Below, piece by piece: positions 8,704 through 18,588 of a stretch of DNA of 64,000 bases (its first letter is position 1; each line of letters starts with the position of its first letter). A program made the translations under genes and the position numbers. Source of the DNA: an uncultured Oscillospiraceae bacterium. GTDB taxonomy: Bacteria; Bacillota; Clostridia; Oscillospirales; Oscillospiraceae. The stretch is from the NCBI GenBank assembly GCA_934593275.1, contig CAKTQE010000002.1, forward strand, positions 1-64,000, given 5' to 3'. A model generated the notes under the pieces. That model saw only the letters and a program-made list of their open reading frames with translations, had not been told where the DNA came from and searched no databases.

Positions 8704-9742
8704 GCCGTGCCTCCCGCGCCAGACTGAGCAGCAGCAGCTCCAAAAGCCGCTCCGGGTCATCATAAGAGGTTTTGATGCGGTAATCTGTTTCCAGCACCAA
8801 CTCCGCCGCCTTGCGGCAGAAGTCCGGACTGAATCGGCGGGCGGCCTCCATGGTCTTTCGGGCAGGATAGTCCGGCAGACCGCAGAGCTTTTGCAGGTCA
8901 AAGGAATTCTTTCTGTTGTCCAGCAGCGTCCGGGCCGTAGCCAGTCGGCGGAAATGGCCGCCGACTGCTCCCAGGATTGCCAAAGGCTCCTGCTGCATTT
9001 TCAGAAGCTGCTGTAGCTTCAGCAGTGCCTCGTCATACCGTCCGGCACTGAGTAGGTCTGTCATCTGAAATACCACCGCATCGAGCACCGGCTCTGTAAC
9101 GGCGTCAATATCCGCTTTGCAGATGGTGTCTGCCCCGGAATAGGCACAAATCTTATCGATTTCTCCCAAAAGTGCGGTCATGGTGCCATCGGTGATGTCA
9201 ACAAGGTAGGCACATAGCTCCGTGGATATTTTCTTCTGCCGGGAGGCAAAATGCCTTGTCAGCCAAGCGATCAGATCCCGCTGGTCCTGTTTTGCAAATT
9301 CCACCACCAGCCCCGCCTTGTCCAGGGCATCCCAGAGTTTTTTCATCCGTTTGTCCGGCTTCCAGGGTGCGCCGGTGTAGAGAAACAGCACGGTGCAGTA
9401 TTCCGGAATGTCGGAAAGCACCTGGGCCATACGCTCCCGGTCGGACTCGTTCATTTTGAACAGATCCATATCCTCCACCTGAACCAGGGTGTATTCCGCC
9501 ATCATGGGCAGATTCTCCACCGCCTCGGCAAAGGCCGTCAGGGTAAAGCTTTCCGTATTGAACCGATGGTAATTAAAGGATTCCGTCAGCGGGTCAAGGA
9601 GTATCTTTTTCAGCTGCCCCAGATAATGGTTCAGAAGAAAGGTCTCTTCCCCGAAAAATACATAGAGTCTGCCAGGGGCTTTCTCACGAATATGCTGCTT
9701 CAAAAGCTGTAACTCAGCCTCCGGCCCTTGTTTTTTTGCCAC
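8696..9742 (-). CDS. holA: DNA polymerase III delta subunit
   Basis: The 348-residue protein has the HolA start region LYVFFGEETFLLNHYLGQLK and central QDQRDLIAWL, followed by a three-domain clamp-loader architecture. Delta opens the beta sliding clamp during loading. A GTG at 9742 is chosen as start because AGGAGGG sits 6 bases before it and homology begins immediately after. This gives a 29-base overlap with the end of comEC, another sign of a comEC-holA operon as in Bacillus. Confidence 0.92.
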   Translation of the reverse strand: MAKKQGPEAELQLLKQHIREKAPGRLYVFFGEETFLLNHYLGQLKKILLDPLTESFNYHRFNTESFTLTAFAEAVENLPMMAEYTLVQVEDMDLFKMNESDRERMAQVLSDIPEYCTVLFLYTGAPWKPDKRMKKLWDALDKAGLVVEFAKQDQRDLIAWLTRHFASRQKKISTELCAYLVDITDGTMTALLGEIDKICAYSGADTICKADIDAVTEPVLDAVVFQMTDLLSAGRYDEALLKLQQLLKMQQEPLAILGAVGGHFRRLATARTLLDNRKNSFDLQKLCGLPDYPARKTMEAARRFSPDFCRKAAELVLETDYRIKTSYDDPERLLELLLLSLAREARHG

Positions 9743-11952
9743 TGTCTTCCCTCCTGATAAGAATGGTTCCCTCCCAGTCTGTTCTACGGATGTCACAGCC
9801 GGTTTCTTCCAGCCGGTCCAGCAACTCCTGGGCAGGATGACCGTAACGGTTCTTGGCCCCTACGCTGATGACCGCCAACTCCGGCTGGGTGGTTTCCAGC
9901 AATTCAGGGCAGGTGGAATACTTGGAACCATGATGCCCCACCACCAGAATGTCTGTTTTGGGCAGCACACCCTGACGGAGAAGCCGCCGTTCCCCGGCCA
10001 TGTCCAAATCACCGGTTATCAGTATAACACAGTTTTCGGATTCAAACAAGATGACCATGCTGTTTTCCTGCCGGGAATTGCCGCCGGTGTAGGGGTAAAA
10101 CCGTAAAATACCGGTTCCAAAGGAGATTTCCGTATTCTCCGTCAGAAGTGTTCCCGAAAGCTCCGGGTCTTCCCCGGGAAGCAGCACTTCCTCCGCGGGG
10201 ATCTGGGTCAGGAAATTGAGGGTTCCGCCCACATGGTCCCGGTCAAAATGGGTCTGGGCCAGCACATCCAGATGATAAAAATTCTGACTGCGAAGCATCT
10301 GCCATGCCATATCCGCAGACCTGGTGTCCGAGTCGCCGCCGCAATCAATAAGGGCATTCTCCCCGGCACTTTGCAGCAGCAAACATTGGCCCTGGCCCAC
10401 ATCCAGCACCGTCAGACGGCAGTCATCGGTCCTGGGTCCGTAGCCTGTCAGGACAGCGGAAATGGCCAGGCCCGCCAGTGCCGTGGCAAAGAAAATCTTC
10501 CCCTGCTTTTTCCGGCACAGACACCACGCTCCCACCACCCCGTAGGCAAAAAGCAGCCAGTAAACGCTCCATTTGCTGCAGGTATACACCGCCGCCATAG
10601 GCAGGCAAGAAAGCGTTCGAGAAATATACAGCACCAGTCGAATGGGCCAGGCCACGGTGCTGCCCAAAAAAGCACCCAGTGCCGGGAATATTGGGCCGAA
10701 CAAGCAAACACCCAGGATCCCCCCGAAAATCACAGGCAAAATCCACAACGTCAGCAGATTGGTCAGGACACCCACCAGAGAGATCACCCCAAAATACCAG
10801 GCGGAAACCGGCGTAGATAAAGCCATGGCACTGAGGCTGACAGAGAGAGAATCCGCCGCCACCAGGAAAAGCCTGGACCCTTTTTGGGGGCAGATGCTGC
10901 TGGAAGTAGGACGACAGGGGCTTCTGGAACAGGAGAATGCCCAACACGCTGAGGACTGATAGCTGGAAGCCCGGTGCGGCAATGACCAAGGGATTGTCCG
11001 CCATGAGCCACAGTGCCGCCGCGGCCAGGGCTGTTTTGGGGTCGTAGGCCCGCCGACTGAGTTTTGCCAATACCAGCAGTGCCGACATGATACAGGCCCG
11101 ACACACCGAAGAGGTGAATCCCGCCGCTGCCGCAAAAATCCACAGCACCGGAAGCCCTGCCACAAAGGCGATCCACGGGGTTTTTCCGGAAAGCAGCCAA
11201 ATGATACCAAAGAGCATGGCCACGTGGAGTCCCGACACCGCCACAATATGCCGGATGCCGCTGACCCGCAGGGCGGTTTCATCGGTATAGGAAAGGTCCT
11301 GGGTATCCCCCAGCAGCAAGGACTGGGCAAAGGGAGCCACGTCCTCCGGGAAGCACCGGGAAATGGCCGTCCGGGCGGAGCGGCCCAGAATCTGGGGCAG
11401 CACCCCAAGGCTTTTTTCGCCCGGAATGACCCTAATGTCTCCCTTGGGACTTGCGGTCAGGAAAACGCCCCTGCCGGAATTGCCGCCGGAAACTTTGCTG
11501 CCGCCGGGAAGCGTCAGGTTCAGGCGGAACGTTCCCGAAACCTTGTCCCCCGCCTGGGCAGACCGGCCCTCCGGAAGATAGGCACGGATGCCATAGGTTT
11601 TTCCCTCAAAATCCCAGGTTCCCTCCACACTATGGCCGTAAAGCCCCGGAGTGCTGTCTTTCTGACAATGAAGTTCCACTTCCCGGACTGTCTCGTCCAG
11701 GGGCAGCAGCGGCCCATAGGTAGACTTTTGCTGACACAGCAGCATGGTCGCCCCCGCTCCAAAGCCCAAAAGCAAGATGCCCAGTCTACGGAATCCGGGA
11801 TGCCGGCGAGATAAGGTCAGTACAGGAATGGCCAGAGCCCACCCGGCGGCAGTCAAAATTCCCGCCTGGTTCCAGCACAGCAGAACAATACAGGCCAACG
11901 CCGCCCCGAAGCCCAGAGTAAACCAGCACAGCCGCCGTATGCCCTTCTCCAT
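9714..11952 (-). pseudogene. comEC: DNA internalization protein ComEC, frameshifted
   Basis: The gene encodes the competence channel ComEC/Rec2 but is split between two frames. The 5' part starts at the ATG at 11952 (MEKGIRRLCW) and runs through the Competence domain (VSGLHVAMLFGI, GFTSSVCRA, PGFQLSVLSVLGIL) to SSYFQQHLPP. The rest, with more membrane segments and the metallo-beta-lactamase domain (TVLDVGQGQ, HFDRDHVGG, VVGHHGSKYS), continues in the +1 frame down to 9714. The switch lies in the run CCCTTTTTGGGGG (plus strand 10878-10890). One extra base in that run explains it, and the repaired product would be 745 residues, a normal ComEC length. This is either a true inactivating mutation, a phase-variable tract or an assembly indel. 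Confidence 0.88.
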
Positions 11953-11975
11953 TCCCGTACACCTCTTTCTTTTAT

Positions 11976-12005
11976 AAAAGGCGCAGCCGTGGAGCTGCGC
12001 CTTTT
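11976..12005 (-). terminator. Terminator after alaS
   Basis: A perfect 12-bp stem (AAAAGGCGCAGC with GCTGCGCCTTTT) with a 6-base loop lies 23 bases past the alaS stop. On the minus strand it ends in CCTTTTAT. Confidence 0.9.
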
Positions 12006-12028
12006 GGAATCTATTGTTGGGAGTTTTC

Positions 12029-14665
12029 TTACACTTTTCCGGAAACGAAATCGTCAACCAGAGCAAGGGCGTTGTCCACCTTGATGGGGTCCTTGCCGCC
12101 GCCCATGGCGCTGTCGGGCTTGCCGCCGCCGCAGCCGCCGCACTCGGTGCAGACCAGCTTCACCAGTTCACCGGCCTTGATGCCCCGCTTCACTGCTTCC
12201 TTGCCGCAGACTGCCAGGAAGGTGGGCTTGTCACCGTTGACGGAAGCCAGCACCGCAACCACGCCGGGCTCACGGTCCCGGAGCAGGTCGCCCATCTGGC
12301 GCATTCTGGCAGCATCTGCCTTGGGCAGCACCGCAGTCATGACTTTCAGGCCGCCGATCTCATGGGCACCGAACAAGAACCGCTCTGCATCGCCGGAGGC
12401 CTCCTTGGCCTTGTACTGTTCAATGACTTTCCGCAGTTCTTTGATTTCGTCCAGATGGCCCTGGAGTCTTCCGGCCAGTTCCATGGGCTTGACTTTCAGC
12501 CGTCCGGCAGCCTCGGTCAGCAGATTCCGGTTGGTTTCCAGCTTTTTCAGGCACAGCTTGCCGGTATAAGCCTCGATCCGGCGAACACCGGAGGCCACGG
12601 AACCCTCAGACTCGATTTCAAAGGGACCCACCTTTGCGGTATTGTCCAGATGGGTACCGCCGCAGAACTCCACGGAGTAGCCGCTCATGTTGACCACCCG
12701 TACCACATCGCCGTACTTTTCGCTGAACAGGGCGGTGGCACCCAGTTTCTTGGCTTCCTCAATGGGCATCTCCCGGGTCACAATGGGGTAACCCTCCAGA
12801 ATGGCGTTCTGAACAATGGAATTGACCTTGTTCAGCTCCTCTCGGGTCATGGGAGCGTAGTGGGTAAAGTCAAAGCGCAGGTAATCCGGCTCCACCAGAG
12901 AACCGGCCTGGTGTACATGGTCGCCCAGAACACTGCTCAGAGCCTTCTGCAGCAGATGGGTGGCAGAGTGGGCGCGCATAATGGCTTTCCGGCGGTCCAC
13001 ATCGATGGAGGCACATACAATGTCCTCTACGTGGATGGTGCCACGGTTCAGCTTGCCGTAGTGCAGGAACTTGCCGCCCTTGTCTTTCTGGACATTGGTG
13101 ACCTCAAAGCGGCTTTCGCCCAGCATGATCACGCCGGTATCCGCCACCTGGCCGCCCATTTCCGCATAGAACGGAGTCTTATCCAGCACCAGAATGCCGC
13201 TTTCGCCGCCGGAGATGGCACCGGAAACCTCGTCCCCTACGCAGATGGCCAGGACCTTGCTCTCGCAGTTGAAGCAGTCGTAGCCCACGAACTGGGTGGG
13301 CGTATTGTCAAGGCCCAGGTCAATACCGGCCCAGGCCAGGTCGCCCAGGGCTTTCCGGGCCTCTCTGGCCCGCTCTTTCTGCTCCTGCATGAGCTTGGCG
13401 AAGCCCTCCTGGTCCAGGGTCATATCCTCATCGGCCACCATTTCCAGGGTCAGGTCAATGGGGAAACCGTAGGTATCGTACAGCTTGAAGGCATCGGCAC
13501 CGGAGAACTCGTTTTCGCCCTTGGCCTTGTGTTCTGCCAGCATGTCGGCAAAAATCTTCATGCCGCCGTCAATGGTCCGGGCAAAGTTCTCTTCCTCCAC
13601 CTTGACCACCTTGGTGATATAGGCAGCCCGCTCCCGCAGGTAGGTGTAGTGGCTCTCGTTCTCGTGGATGACCGTCTCCACCACCTGATACAGGAACGGA
13701 TGGTCTACACCCAGGAGCTTGCCGTGGCGGGCAGCCCGCCGCAGCAGGCGGCGCAGCACATAGCCCCGGCCCTCGTTGCTGGGCAGAACGCCGTCAGCGA
13801 TCATAAAGGTAGAGGCCCGGATATGGTCCGTGATGACCCGGAGAGACACGTCCATCTTAACACTCTGGCCGTAGGAAGCGCCGGTGATCTCCGTGACCTT
13901 ATTGGTGATGTTCATAACGGTATCCACATCGAACAGGCTGTTCACGTCCTGGCACACCACGGCCAGACGTTCCAGGCCCATGCCGGTGTCGATGTTCTTA
14001 TGGGCCAGCTCCGTATAGTTGCCGTTGCCGTCGTTATTGAACTGGGAGAATACGTTGTTCCAGACCTCCATATAGCGGTCACACTCGCAGCCCACGGTGC
14101 AGCCGGGCTTGCCGCAGCCGTACTTTTCGCCGCGGTCATAGTAGATCTCGCTGCAGGGGCCGCAGGGGCCGGAGCCATGCTCCCAGAAGTTATCTTCCTT
14201 GCCAAAGCGGAAAATCCGGTCCGCGGGAACGCCTACCTCCTCATTCCAGATTTTGAAAGCCTCATCGTCATCCACGTAAATGGAGGGGTACAGCCGGTTC
14301 TTGTCCAGGCCCACGACCTCCGTCAGGAATTCCCAGCTCCAATGGATGGCTTCCCGCTTAAAATAGTCGCCAAAGGAGAAGTTGCCCAGCATTTCAAAAT
14401 AGGTGCCGTGGCGGGCGGTCTTGCCGATGTTTTCAATATCGCCGGTGCGGATGCACTTCTGGCAGGTGCAGACCCGATGGCGGGGCGGTTCTACTTCACC
14501 GGTGAAGTAGGGTTTCATAGGTGCCATGCCGGAGTTGATCAGCAGCAAGGACGCATCATTCTGAGGGATCAGGGAAAAGCTGGGCAGACGCAGATGGCCC
14601 TTGCTCTCGAAGAAGGAGAGGAACATTTCCCGCAGTTCATTTACGCCGTAAGGCTTCTGGCTCAT
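12029..14665 (-). CDS. alaS: Alanyl-tRNA synthetase
   Basis: The 878-residue enzyme charges tRNA-Ala. The N-terminal class II core is recognised by FFESKGHLRLPSFSLIP and GTYFEMLGNFSFGDY. The editing domain has HSATHLLQKAL and the zinc-site motif CGGTHLDNT. The C-terminal C-Ala domain ends with the glycine-rich CGGCGGGKPDSAMGGG. Length and domain order are those of a full bacterial AlaRS. Transcription starts at its own promoter and passes through a T-box leader, so expression should rise when uncharged tRNA-Ala accumulates. Confidence 0.97.
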   Translation of the reverse strand: MSQKPYGVNELREMFLSFFESKGHLRLPSFSLIPQNDASLLLINSGMAPMKPYFTGEVEPPRHRVCTCQKCIRTGDIENIGKTARHGTYFEMLGNFSFGDYFKREAIHWSWEFLTEVVGLDKNRLYPSIYVDDDEAFKIWNEEVGVPADRIFRFGKEDNFWEHGSGPCGPCSEIYYDRGEKYGCGKPGCTVGCECDRYMEVWNNVFSQFNNDGNGNYTELAHKNIDTGMGLERLAVVCQDVNSLFDVDTVMNITNKVTEITGASYGQSVKMDVSLRVITDHIRASTFMIADGVLPSNEGRGYVLRRLLRRAARHGKLLGVDHPFLYQVVETVIHENESHYTYLRERAAYITKVVKVEEENFARTIDGGMKIFADMLAEHKAKGENEFSGADAFKLYDTYGFPIDLTLEMVADEDMTLDQEGFAKLMQEQKERAREARKALGDLAWAGIDLGLDNTPTQFVGYDCFNCESKVLAICVGDEVSGAISGGESGILVLDKTPFYAEMGGQVADTGVIMLGESRFEVTNVQKDKGGKFLHYGKLNRGTIHVEDIVCASIDVDRRKAIMRAHSATHLLQKALSSVLGDHVHQAGSLVEPDYLRFDFTHYAPMTREELNKVNSIVQNAILEGYPIVTREMPIEEAKKLGATALFSEKYGDVVRVVNMSGYSVEFCGGTHLDNTAKVGPFEIESEGSVASGVRRIEAYTGKLCLKKLETNRNLLTEAAGRLKVKPMELAGRLQGHLDEIKELRKVIEQYKAKEASGDAERFLFGAHEIGGLKVMTAVLPKADAARMRQMGDLLRDREPGVVAVLASVNGDKPTFLAVCGKEAVKRGIKAGELVKLVCTECGGCGGGKPDSAMGGGKDPIKVDNALALVDDFVSGKV

Positions 14666-14689
14666 TTTTTATTTACCTCCATTTATCTT

Positions 14690-14930
14690 TTGCAAAACAA
14701 AAACCCCGCCCCTAAATTTAGGGGCGGAGTAAAATTTACCCGCGGTACCACCCTAATTTACCCGGAAGCCCGGGCATCTTAGCCGCTCTGTAACGGGAGC
14801 ATCCGCCCCGGTCATCCCGGGAGACGCAGGAAGTGGCGTGCAGCCGACGGCCGAAGGGCTTTCACCGTCCCCTTCTCGCTAAAGGTGTCAAACGCTGCTT
14901 GGTTTCCGCATTGTCTTTGCATATCTTCTG
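14690..14930 (-). promoter_or_regulatory. T-box riboswitch leader of alaS
   Basis: The minus-strand leader holds the canonical T-box sequence GGTGGTACCGCGG (plus 14740-14752), which pairs with the tRNA acceptor end. Upstream are stem I elements (AGCGAGAAGGGGACGGTG, then AAAGCCC). Downstream is the intrinsic terminator CCGCCCC/GGGGCGG (14706-14727) followed by GTTTTTGTTTT. Uncharged tRNA-Ala would favour the antiterminator and allow alaS expression. I did not resolve the specifier codon with confidence. Confidence 0.92.
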
Positions 14931-14932
14931 AT

Positions 14933-14960
14933 ATTTTATCACAAAGAGAAAAAATGTCAA
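14933..14960 (-). promoter_or_regulatory. alaS promoter
   Basis: A consensus TTGACA (14955-14960) is followed after 16 bases by TAAAAT (14933-14938) on the minus strand, just ahead of the T-box leader. Confidence 0.8.
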
Positions 14961-15003
14961 TGGGTAATCATAGAAAAAATCCAATTTTCCTTTGAATTCC
15001 TCA

Positions 15004-15366
15004 TTACAGCCGTTCAAAGTTCAAATATCTCGTCCCCTGAAAGGTGAGTTTTCCCTTGTCACCCTCTACCATCAGACCGTAGGCGTTTGCCTCAACGGAA
15101 AGTTCCATCCGATCTCCGCTTTCCAGCTGAAAGGTTGCATAATAGGTGGTGTAGGTACGGGAAAAATCGTCATCCATGTTCTTACGGCGGCGCACATCGG
15201 CTCGCTTTGCCACCACCGTTACAGGGACTGTCACTCTGGGCGCATGGTTATTCTTGTTCCACTGGCGGATGCTTTGGAAAATGGTTGCCAGAACCGTACA
15301 AAAAATCAATGTAAACGCAATGAAAAACAGAATGCGATAAAGGCCAAATCCCATGTAGAATCCCAT
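15004..15366 (-). CDS. DUF2500 family membrane-anchored protein
   Basis: The 120-residue protein has one N-terminal membrane helix (GLYRILFFIAFTLIFCTVLATIF). A beta-rich domain follows that starts TVPVTVVAKRADVRRRK and includes YTTYYATFQLESGDRMELSV and GDKGKLTFQGTRYLNFE, the DUF2500 pattern. Function is unknown. GAGGGAGAG precedes the ATG. It lies between pepF and the alaS promoter on the same strand and may be a small unit of its own. Confidence 0.85.
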   Translation of the reverse strand: MGFYMGFGLYRILFFIAFTLIFCTVLATIFQSIRQWNKNNHAPRVTVPVTVVAKRADVRRRKNMDDDFSRTYTTYYATFQLESGDRMELSVEANAYGLMVEGDKGKLTFQGTRYLNFERL

Positions 15367-15446
15367 ATCTCTCCCTCTTTTCTTGAAAATCCACCATCAT
15401 TATACCATGCAGGCCATGGCCCGTCAATTTAAGACATTTTAAAGAT

Positions 15447-15719
15447 TTAGATATGCTCTTCCAGCCAATGCAGCATTTCCTCCTGGCCCGCTTCCGTCAG
15501 GGGGAAATCCTTTTGCCCCTCCATGGTGCTTTTTTCATAGCAGAATGGGCCGTGCCAGTAGGCAGCGTGGAGGGTAGAACCCTCGTAGTCCACCTCTTTG
15601 GGGGTAGCCATGACCACCTCCGGCACCACCCGGAACCGGAACAGGCCCTTGGAGCCGGTAAAGATGTTATTCATGGCGAAAGTGTGCAGGGTGGGCAGAA
15701 ACAGAATTTCTTCTTCCAT
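15447..15719 (-). CDS. Small conserved-looking protein coupled to pepF
   Basis: This 90-residue protein has no signal peptide or membrane segment. It contains HTFAMNNIFTGSKGLFRF and ends in MLHWLEEHI. I do not recognise the family. The ATG sits 2 bases after the pepF stop codon, so it is almost certainly translated from the pepF transcript. The pattern of aromatic and charged residues (YEGSTLHAAYWHGPF) looks like a folded domain rather than a chance frame. No function can be proposed beyond association with the peptidase. Confidence 0.7.
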   Translation of the reverse strand: MEEEILFLPTLHTFAMNNIFTGSKGLFRFRVVPEVVMATPKEVDYEGSTLHAAYWHGPFCYEKSTMEGQKDFPLTEAGQEEMLHWLEEHI

Positions 15720-15720
15720 A

Positions 15721-17523
15721 TCAGGCCATCAGGCTTTCCATTTCGTCCAGAAGCTCCCCAAAGAGCTTCAGCGCATCGTTGACAGGCTCAGGGCTGGTCA
15801 TATCCACCCCGGCACCCTTCAAAAGGTCAATGGGACTTCTGGAACAGCCGCCGGACAGGAAATGAAGGTAATCCTTAACGGCACTCTCCCCCTCCCGCAA
15901 GATCCGGCGGGACAGAGCAATGGCGGCAGAATAGCCGGTGGCGTACTGGAACACATAGTAATTATAGTAGAAGTGGGGAATTCTGGCCCATTCCATGGCG
16001 ATCTCCTCGTCCACCACCATGTCCTCGCCGTAGTAGAGCTTGCAAAGTCTTGCGTACTCCGCGCAAAGCACATCGGCGGTCAGGGTCTGGCCCTGGTCTA
16101 CCATCTTGCCCATAAACAGCTCAAACTCCGCAAACATGGTCTGGCGGTAAATGGTACCCTTGAACTGGTCCAGGAAATGATTGATCAGGAACGCCCGCTC
16201 TTTTTTATCCGTGGTGTTTTTCAGAAGGTACTCCATCAGCAGGGCTTCGTTGCAGGTAGAGGCCACCTCTGCCACGAAAATCACATAATCCGAGTCAATG
16301 GGATTCTGGGTCCGGTTGGACAGGTAAGAATGGAGGGCGTGGCCCATTTCGTGGGCCAGGGTAAACTGGCTGTCCAGAGAGCCGGAGTAATTCAGCAGCA
16401 CAAAGGGATGGACCTTGGTTCCGGCGGAGTAAGCACCGCCCCGCTTGCCCTGGTTCTCATATACATCGATCCAGCGGCTCTCAAAGCCCTCTTTCAGAAT
16501 CTTCCGGTAATCCTCGCCCAGAGGGTAGAGGGCATCATACACCGTCTGCTTTGCCTGGGCAAAGGGGATTTTGGCGGGAACGTCCTTCAAAAGCGGGGTG
16601 TACACATCGTAAAAATGCAGCTCGTCCACGCCCAGCAGCTTTTTGCGCAGGCGCACATAGCGGTGCATCTTGTCCATGTTCTGGTGAACCGCCTCAATCA
16701 GATTGTCGTAAACCGATTCCGGAACGTTGGTGCCGTCCATGGCCGCCTCCCGGGCGGTATTGTACTTCCGGGCATTGGCAAAGAACTTCTGCTGCTTGTT
16801 CTGGGCATCCAACAGGCTGGCAGCTGTGTTGCGCATACCGCCCAGGGTATGATACATGTTTTCGTAGGCACTCTTCCGCAGCACCCGGTCTCCGCTTTCT
16901 TCCAGAGGAACAAAGGTGCTTTGGCTCAGGGCATGGGGCTTTCCTTCCGCATCCAGGGCATTGGGGAACTGCATATCCGCATCGGTCAGGGCACCGTAAA
17001 TGCTGTCCGGAGCGTTGGCCATCTCCCCGGCGGAAGCCAGCAGCCGTTCCTCCTGGGCAGAGAGGGTGTGGGCCTTTCTGCGGCGCAGGTCGGTCAGGTG
17101 CCGGCGGTAGCGTTCCAATTGGGGACAGGCGGCAAAAAAGCTTTCCAGCGTCTCCTCCTGGATGTCCATGATTTCCGGCGTAGAAAAGCTGAATGCGGCA
17201 CTCACATTGGTGGCCACGCCGATGAACTTGCCGCTCATGGCCTGGTAGGTGGCGTTGCGGGTGTCTTCATCGGCCTTGCGCATGGCATAGTTGCCCAGCA
17301 GTTCCAGCTGGCCGTCCAGCTCCTCCAAAAGGGAGAGGAAATCAAACAAAGTCTTTCCGCTTTCAGAAAGTTTTCCCGTAAAGGCGGAGACCTCCGGCAG
17401 TCTGGACAGGACGGCAGCCAAGCCTGCTTCCCAGGCCTCGTCAGAGGCAAACAGGTCCTCCAGGGTCCACTTGTCCTCCTGGGGGATCTCCTCACGGGCA
17501 CGAATGGTTTCGGAATTTGGCAT
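15721..17523 (-). CDS. pepF: Oligoendopeptidase F (M3B metallopeptidase)
   Basis: The 600-residue cytoplasmic enzyme has the zinc motif in LAHEMGHALHS and the downstream third-ligand region EVASTCNEALLMEYLL, as in M3B oligoendopeptidases. These cut peptides of about 7-17 residues during peptide turnover. The ATG at 17523 is supported by GGAGG 8 bases before it; a TTG five codons upstream overlaps the ribosome site and is rejected. The promoter on the minus strand is an extended -10 type (TGCTATAAT near 17550). A small unknown gene is coupled downstream. Confidence 0.94.
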   Translation of the reverse strand: MPNSETIRAREEIPQEDKWTLEDLFASDEAWEAGLAAVLSRLPEVSAFTGKLSESGKTLFDFLSLLEELDGQLELLGNYAMRKADEDTRNATYQAMSGKFIGVATNVSAAFSFSTPEIMDIQEETLESFFAACPQLERYRRHLTDLRRRKAHTLSAQEERLLASAGEMANAPDSIYGALTDADMQFPNALDAEGKPHALSQSTFVPLEESGDRVLRKSAYENMYHTLGGMRNTAASLLDAQNKQQKFFANARKYNTAREAAMDGTNVPESVYDNLIEAVHQNMDKMHRYVRLRKKLLGVDELHFYDVYTPLLKDVPAKIPFAQAKQTVYDALYPLGEDYRKILKEGFESRWIDVYENQGKRGGAYSAGTKVHPFVLLNYSGSLDSQFTLAHEMGHALHSYLSNRTQNPIDSDYVIFVAEVASTCNEALLMEYLLKNTTDKKERAFLINHFLDQFKGTIYRQTMFAEFELFMGKMVDQGQTLTADVLCAEYARLCKLYYGEDMVVDEEIAMEWARIPHFYYNYYVFQYATGYSAAIALSRRILREGESAVKDYLHFLSGGCSRSPIDLLKGAGVDMTSPEPVNDALKLFGELLDEMESLMA

Positions 17524-17603
17524 AGAATGAACCTCCAAACAATTTTTCTTTATTATAGCACAGATTGCACAAATTTCCAGAGCCTTTCCGGATTATTCTC
17601 TAT

Positions 17604-17633
17604 GTTGTATTTTTATACAACTTATGCTATATT
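17604..17633 (+). promoter_or_regulatory. Promoter with palindromic operator candidate before the EamA gene
   Basis: TTGTAT (17605-17610), a 17-base spacer and TATATT (17628-17633) with an upstream TG form a promoter. The -35 box lies inside a perfect inverted repeat, GTTGTAT-TTTT-ATACAAC (17604-17621), which suggests a repressor site. Confidence 0.65.
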
Positions 17634-17650
17634 ATCCCAGGGTGAATAGT

Positions 17651-18559
17651 ATGAAAAAACAACTTTCGGGCATTTTTGCCCTTTTGGGTGCCACCGTGAT
17701 CTGGGGCTCCGCCTTTATTGCCCAGAGCGTGGGCATGGACAAACTGGGGCCCTTTACCTTTCAGGCCGTCCGCTGCGCCTTGGCGGTGCTGTTTCTGTTT
17801 CTGGTGTCCGCATTGGTTCCGGGAAAAGAGGACTTCTGGCGCAGCTGGAAAAATCCGACCCTGTGGAAATCCGGCATGATCTGCGGAACGGCTCTTTTTG
17901 TGGCCAGCAGCTTGCAGCAAATCGGTCTCATGTATACCGATGCGGGGAAAGCCGGTTTTCTCACCGCCATGTATATTGTCATCGTCCCGTTCTTAGGGCT
18001 GGTCATTGGACAAAAACCGGGAAGAAATGCCGTTCTCAGCCTGATTCCCGCCGTGATTGGCCTGTATCTGCTCAGCTGTACCGGCCTGGAGGGCATCAAC
18101 AAAGGGGATGTGCTGCTTCTGGCGGGAGCCGCCGGGTTCTCCGTCCAGATTCTGCTGATTGACCGGCACTGCGGCGACCTGGACGTTCTGAAGCTCAACT
18201 GCATCCAGTCCCTGATGGTGGTAATTCTCTCCATTCCCTGCGCGCTTTTGACAGAGACCATCGAGCTGAATCTCATTCTCTCCTGCTGGCTGCCGCTGGG
18301 ATACGCCGGTATTCTTTCCATGGGCGTTGCCTATACCCTGCAAATCGTTGGACAGCAGCGGGTAGCCCCCACCGCCGCCGCGCTGCTAATGAGCCTTGAA
18401 TCGGTTTTTGCCGCCCTGTTTGGCTGGCTGCTGCTCCACGAAACCATGACCGGCACGGAACAGTTCGGCTGCGGACTGATGTTCTCCGCGGTGATTCTCT
18501 CCCAGATGCCAGAACAAAAGCAGAAAACCGTCTCTATGCCCCTGGAACAGAAGTGCTGA
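17651..18559 (+). CDS. EamA/DMT-family metabolite transporter
   Basis: The 302-residue protein has ten hydrophobic segments arranged as two EamA repeats. The first starts at GIFALLGATVIWGSAFIAQS and the second begins about residue 155 (GDVLLLAGAAGFSVQILLI) and includes PTAAALLMSLESVFAALFGWLLLHE, the classic DMT signature. It should export or import a small metabolite across the cytoplasmic membrane; substrate is unknown. The ATG at 17651 follows AGGGTGA by 5 bases. It is divergent from pepF and has its own promoter with a palindrome over the -35 box. Confidence 0.9.
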   Translation: MKKQLSGIFALLGATVIWGSAFIAQSVGMDKLGPFTFQAVRCALAVLFLFLVSALVPGKEDFWRSWKNPTLWKSGMICGTALFVASSLQQIGLMYTDAGKAGFLTAMYIVIVPFLGLVIGQKPGRNAVLSLIPAVIGLYLLSCTGLEGINKGDVLLLAGAAGFSVQILLIDRHCGDLDVLKLNCIQSLMVVILSIPCALLTETIELNLILSCWLPLGYAGILSMGVAYTLQIVGQQRVAPTAAALLMSLESVFAALFGWLLLHETMTGTEQFGCGLMFSAVILSQMPEQKQKTVSMPLEQKC

Positions 18560-18588
18560 CCTTTCATCAACCCCTCAGAATGCACGAA

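Noticed and set aside
10870..10895. Programmed frameshifting in comEC
   Set aside because: The shift needed is +1. The run does not fit a known +1 site, with no slow stop codon in place, and ComEC is not known to use one. Mutation or sequence error is simpler.
12014..14782. A 922-codon open frame opposite alaS
   Set aside because: Composition shadow of alaS. It runs through the alaS terminator and T-box leader, which no real gene would do.
15598..17649. A 683-codon open frame opposite pepF
   Set aside because: Shadow of pepF with His/Gly-rich sequence and no recognisable domain.
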